This document shows, one piece after another, positions 5,320 through 5,326 of a DNA stretch of 5,326 bases. The position numbers and the translations under genes are program-made. This DNA comes from an uncultured Butyricicoccus sp. (GTDB lineage: Bacteria; Bacillota; Clostridia; Oscillospirales; Butyricicoccaceae), in NCBI GenBank assembly GCA_959018045.1, contig CAUEJN010000087.1, positions 1-5,326 of the forward strand, read 5' to 3'. Every line of letters starts with the position of its first letter. Position 1 is the first letter of the stretch. Under the pieces are notes generated by a model. It made no database searches. It was not told where the DNA came from and worked only from the letters and a program-made list of their open reading frames with translations.

Positions 5320-5326
5320 TATTGGG

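Overview
The window looks like chromosomal DNA from a low-complexity-free, moderately G+C-rich Gram-positive anaerobe, most likely a member of the Bacillota, class Clostridia (Oscillospiraceae/Butyricicoccaceae type). This is an inference from the gene families (an AgrC/ComD-type kinase with a LytTR regulator, an ECF sigma factor with a DUF4179-type membrane partner, an M16B peptidase), the strong purine-rich ribosome binding sites in front of almost every gene, and a tRNA with its CCA encoded. No mobile element, CRISPR array or prophage gene is visible.

Left part, + strand (1-2003): the 3' end of a LytTR response regulator gene is followed after 2 nt by the gene for its membrane histidine kinase. 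Together they form a quorum-sensing-type two-component system. No gene for a signalling peptide or a peptide-processing AgrB protein lies in the window; one could lie upstream of base 1. The kinase gene ends in a hairpin that can terminate transcription from both sides.

Middle part, - strand (2012-3546): a tRNA-Arg(ACG) gene has its own sigma-A-type promoter and two tandem terminators. Upstream of it is a complete M16B zinc metalloprotease gene with an extended -10 promoter and a leader hairpin just ahead of its ribosome binding site.

Right part, - strand (3609-5196): a two-gene operon encodes an ECF-type sigma-70 factor and, overlapping its 3' end, a single-pass membrane protein of the DUF4179 type that is probably its anti-sigma partner. 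The operon ends in a clear intrinsic terminator. At the extreme right edge, the + strand carries a close match to an ECF promoter pointing out of the window, so the sigma factor may control a divergent neighbour.

The two signalling modules converge on the tRNA/peptidase block from opposite sides. The largest gene-free stretch is 186 nt (3477-3662) and is filled by a terminator, a promoter and a leader. I see no undescribed multi-gene system here. The items most worth a second look are the possible ECF promoter at the right edge, the two competing starts of the anti-sigma gene, the hairpin in the peptidase leader, and the terminator that begins inside the tRNA 3' end.
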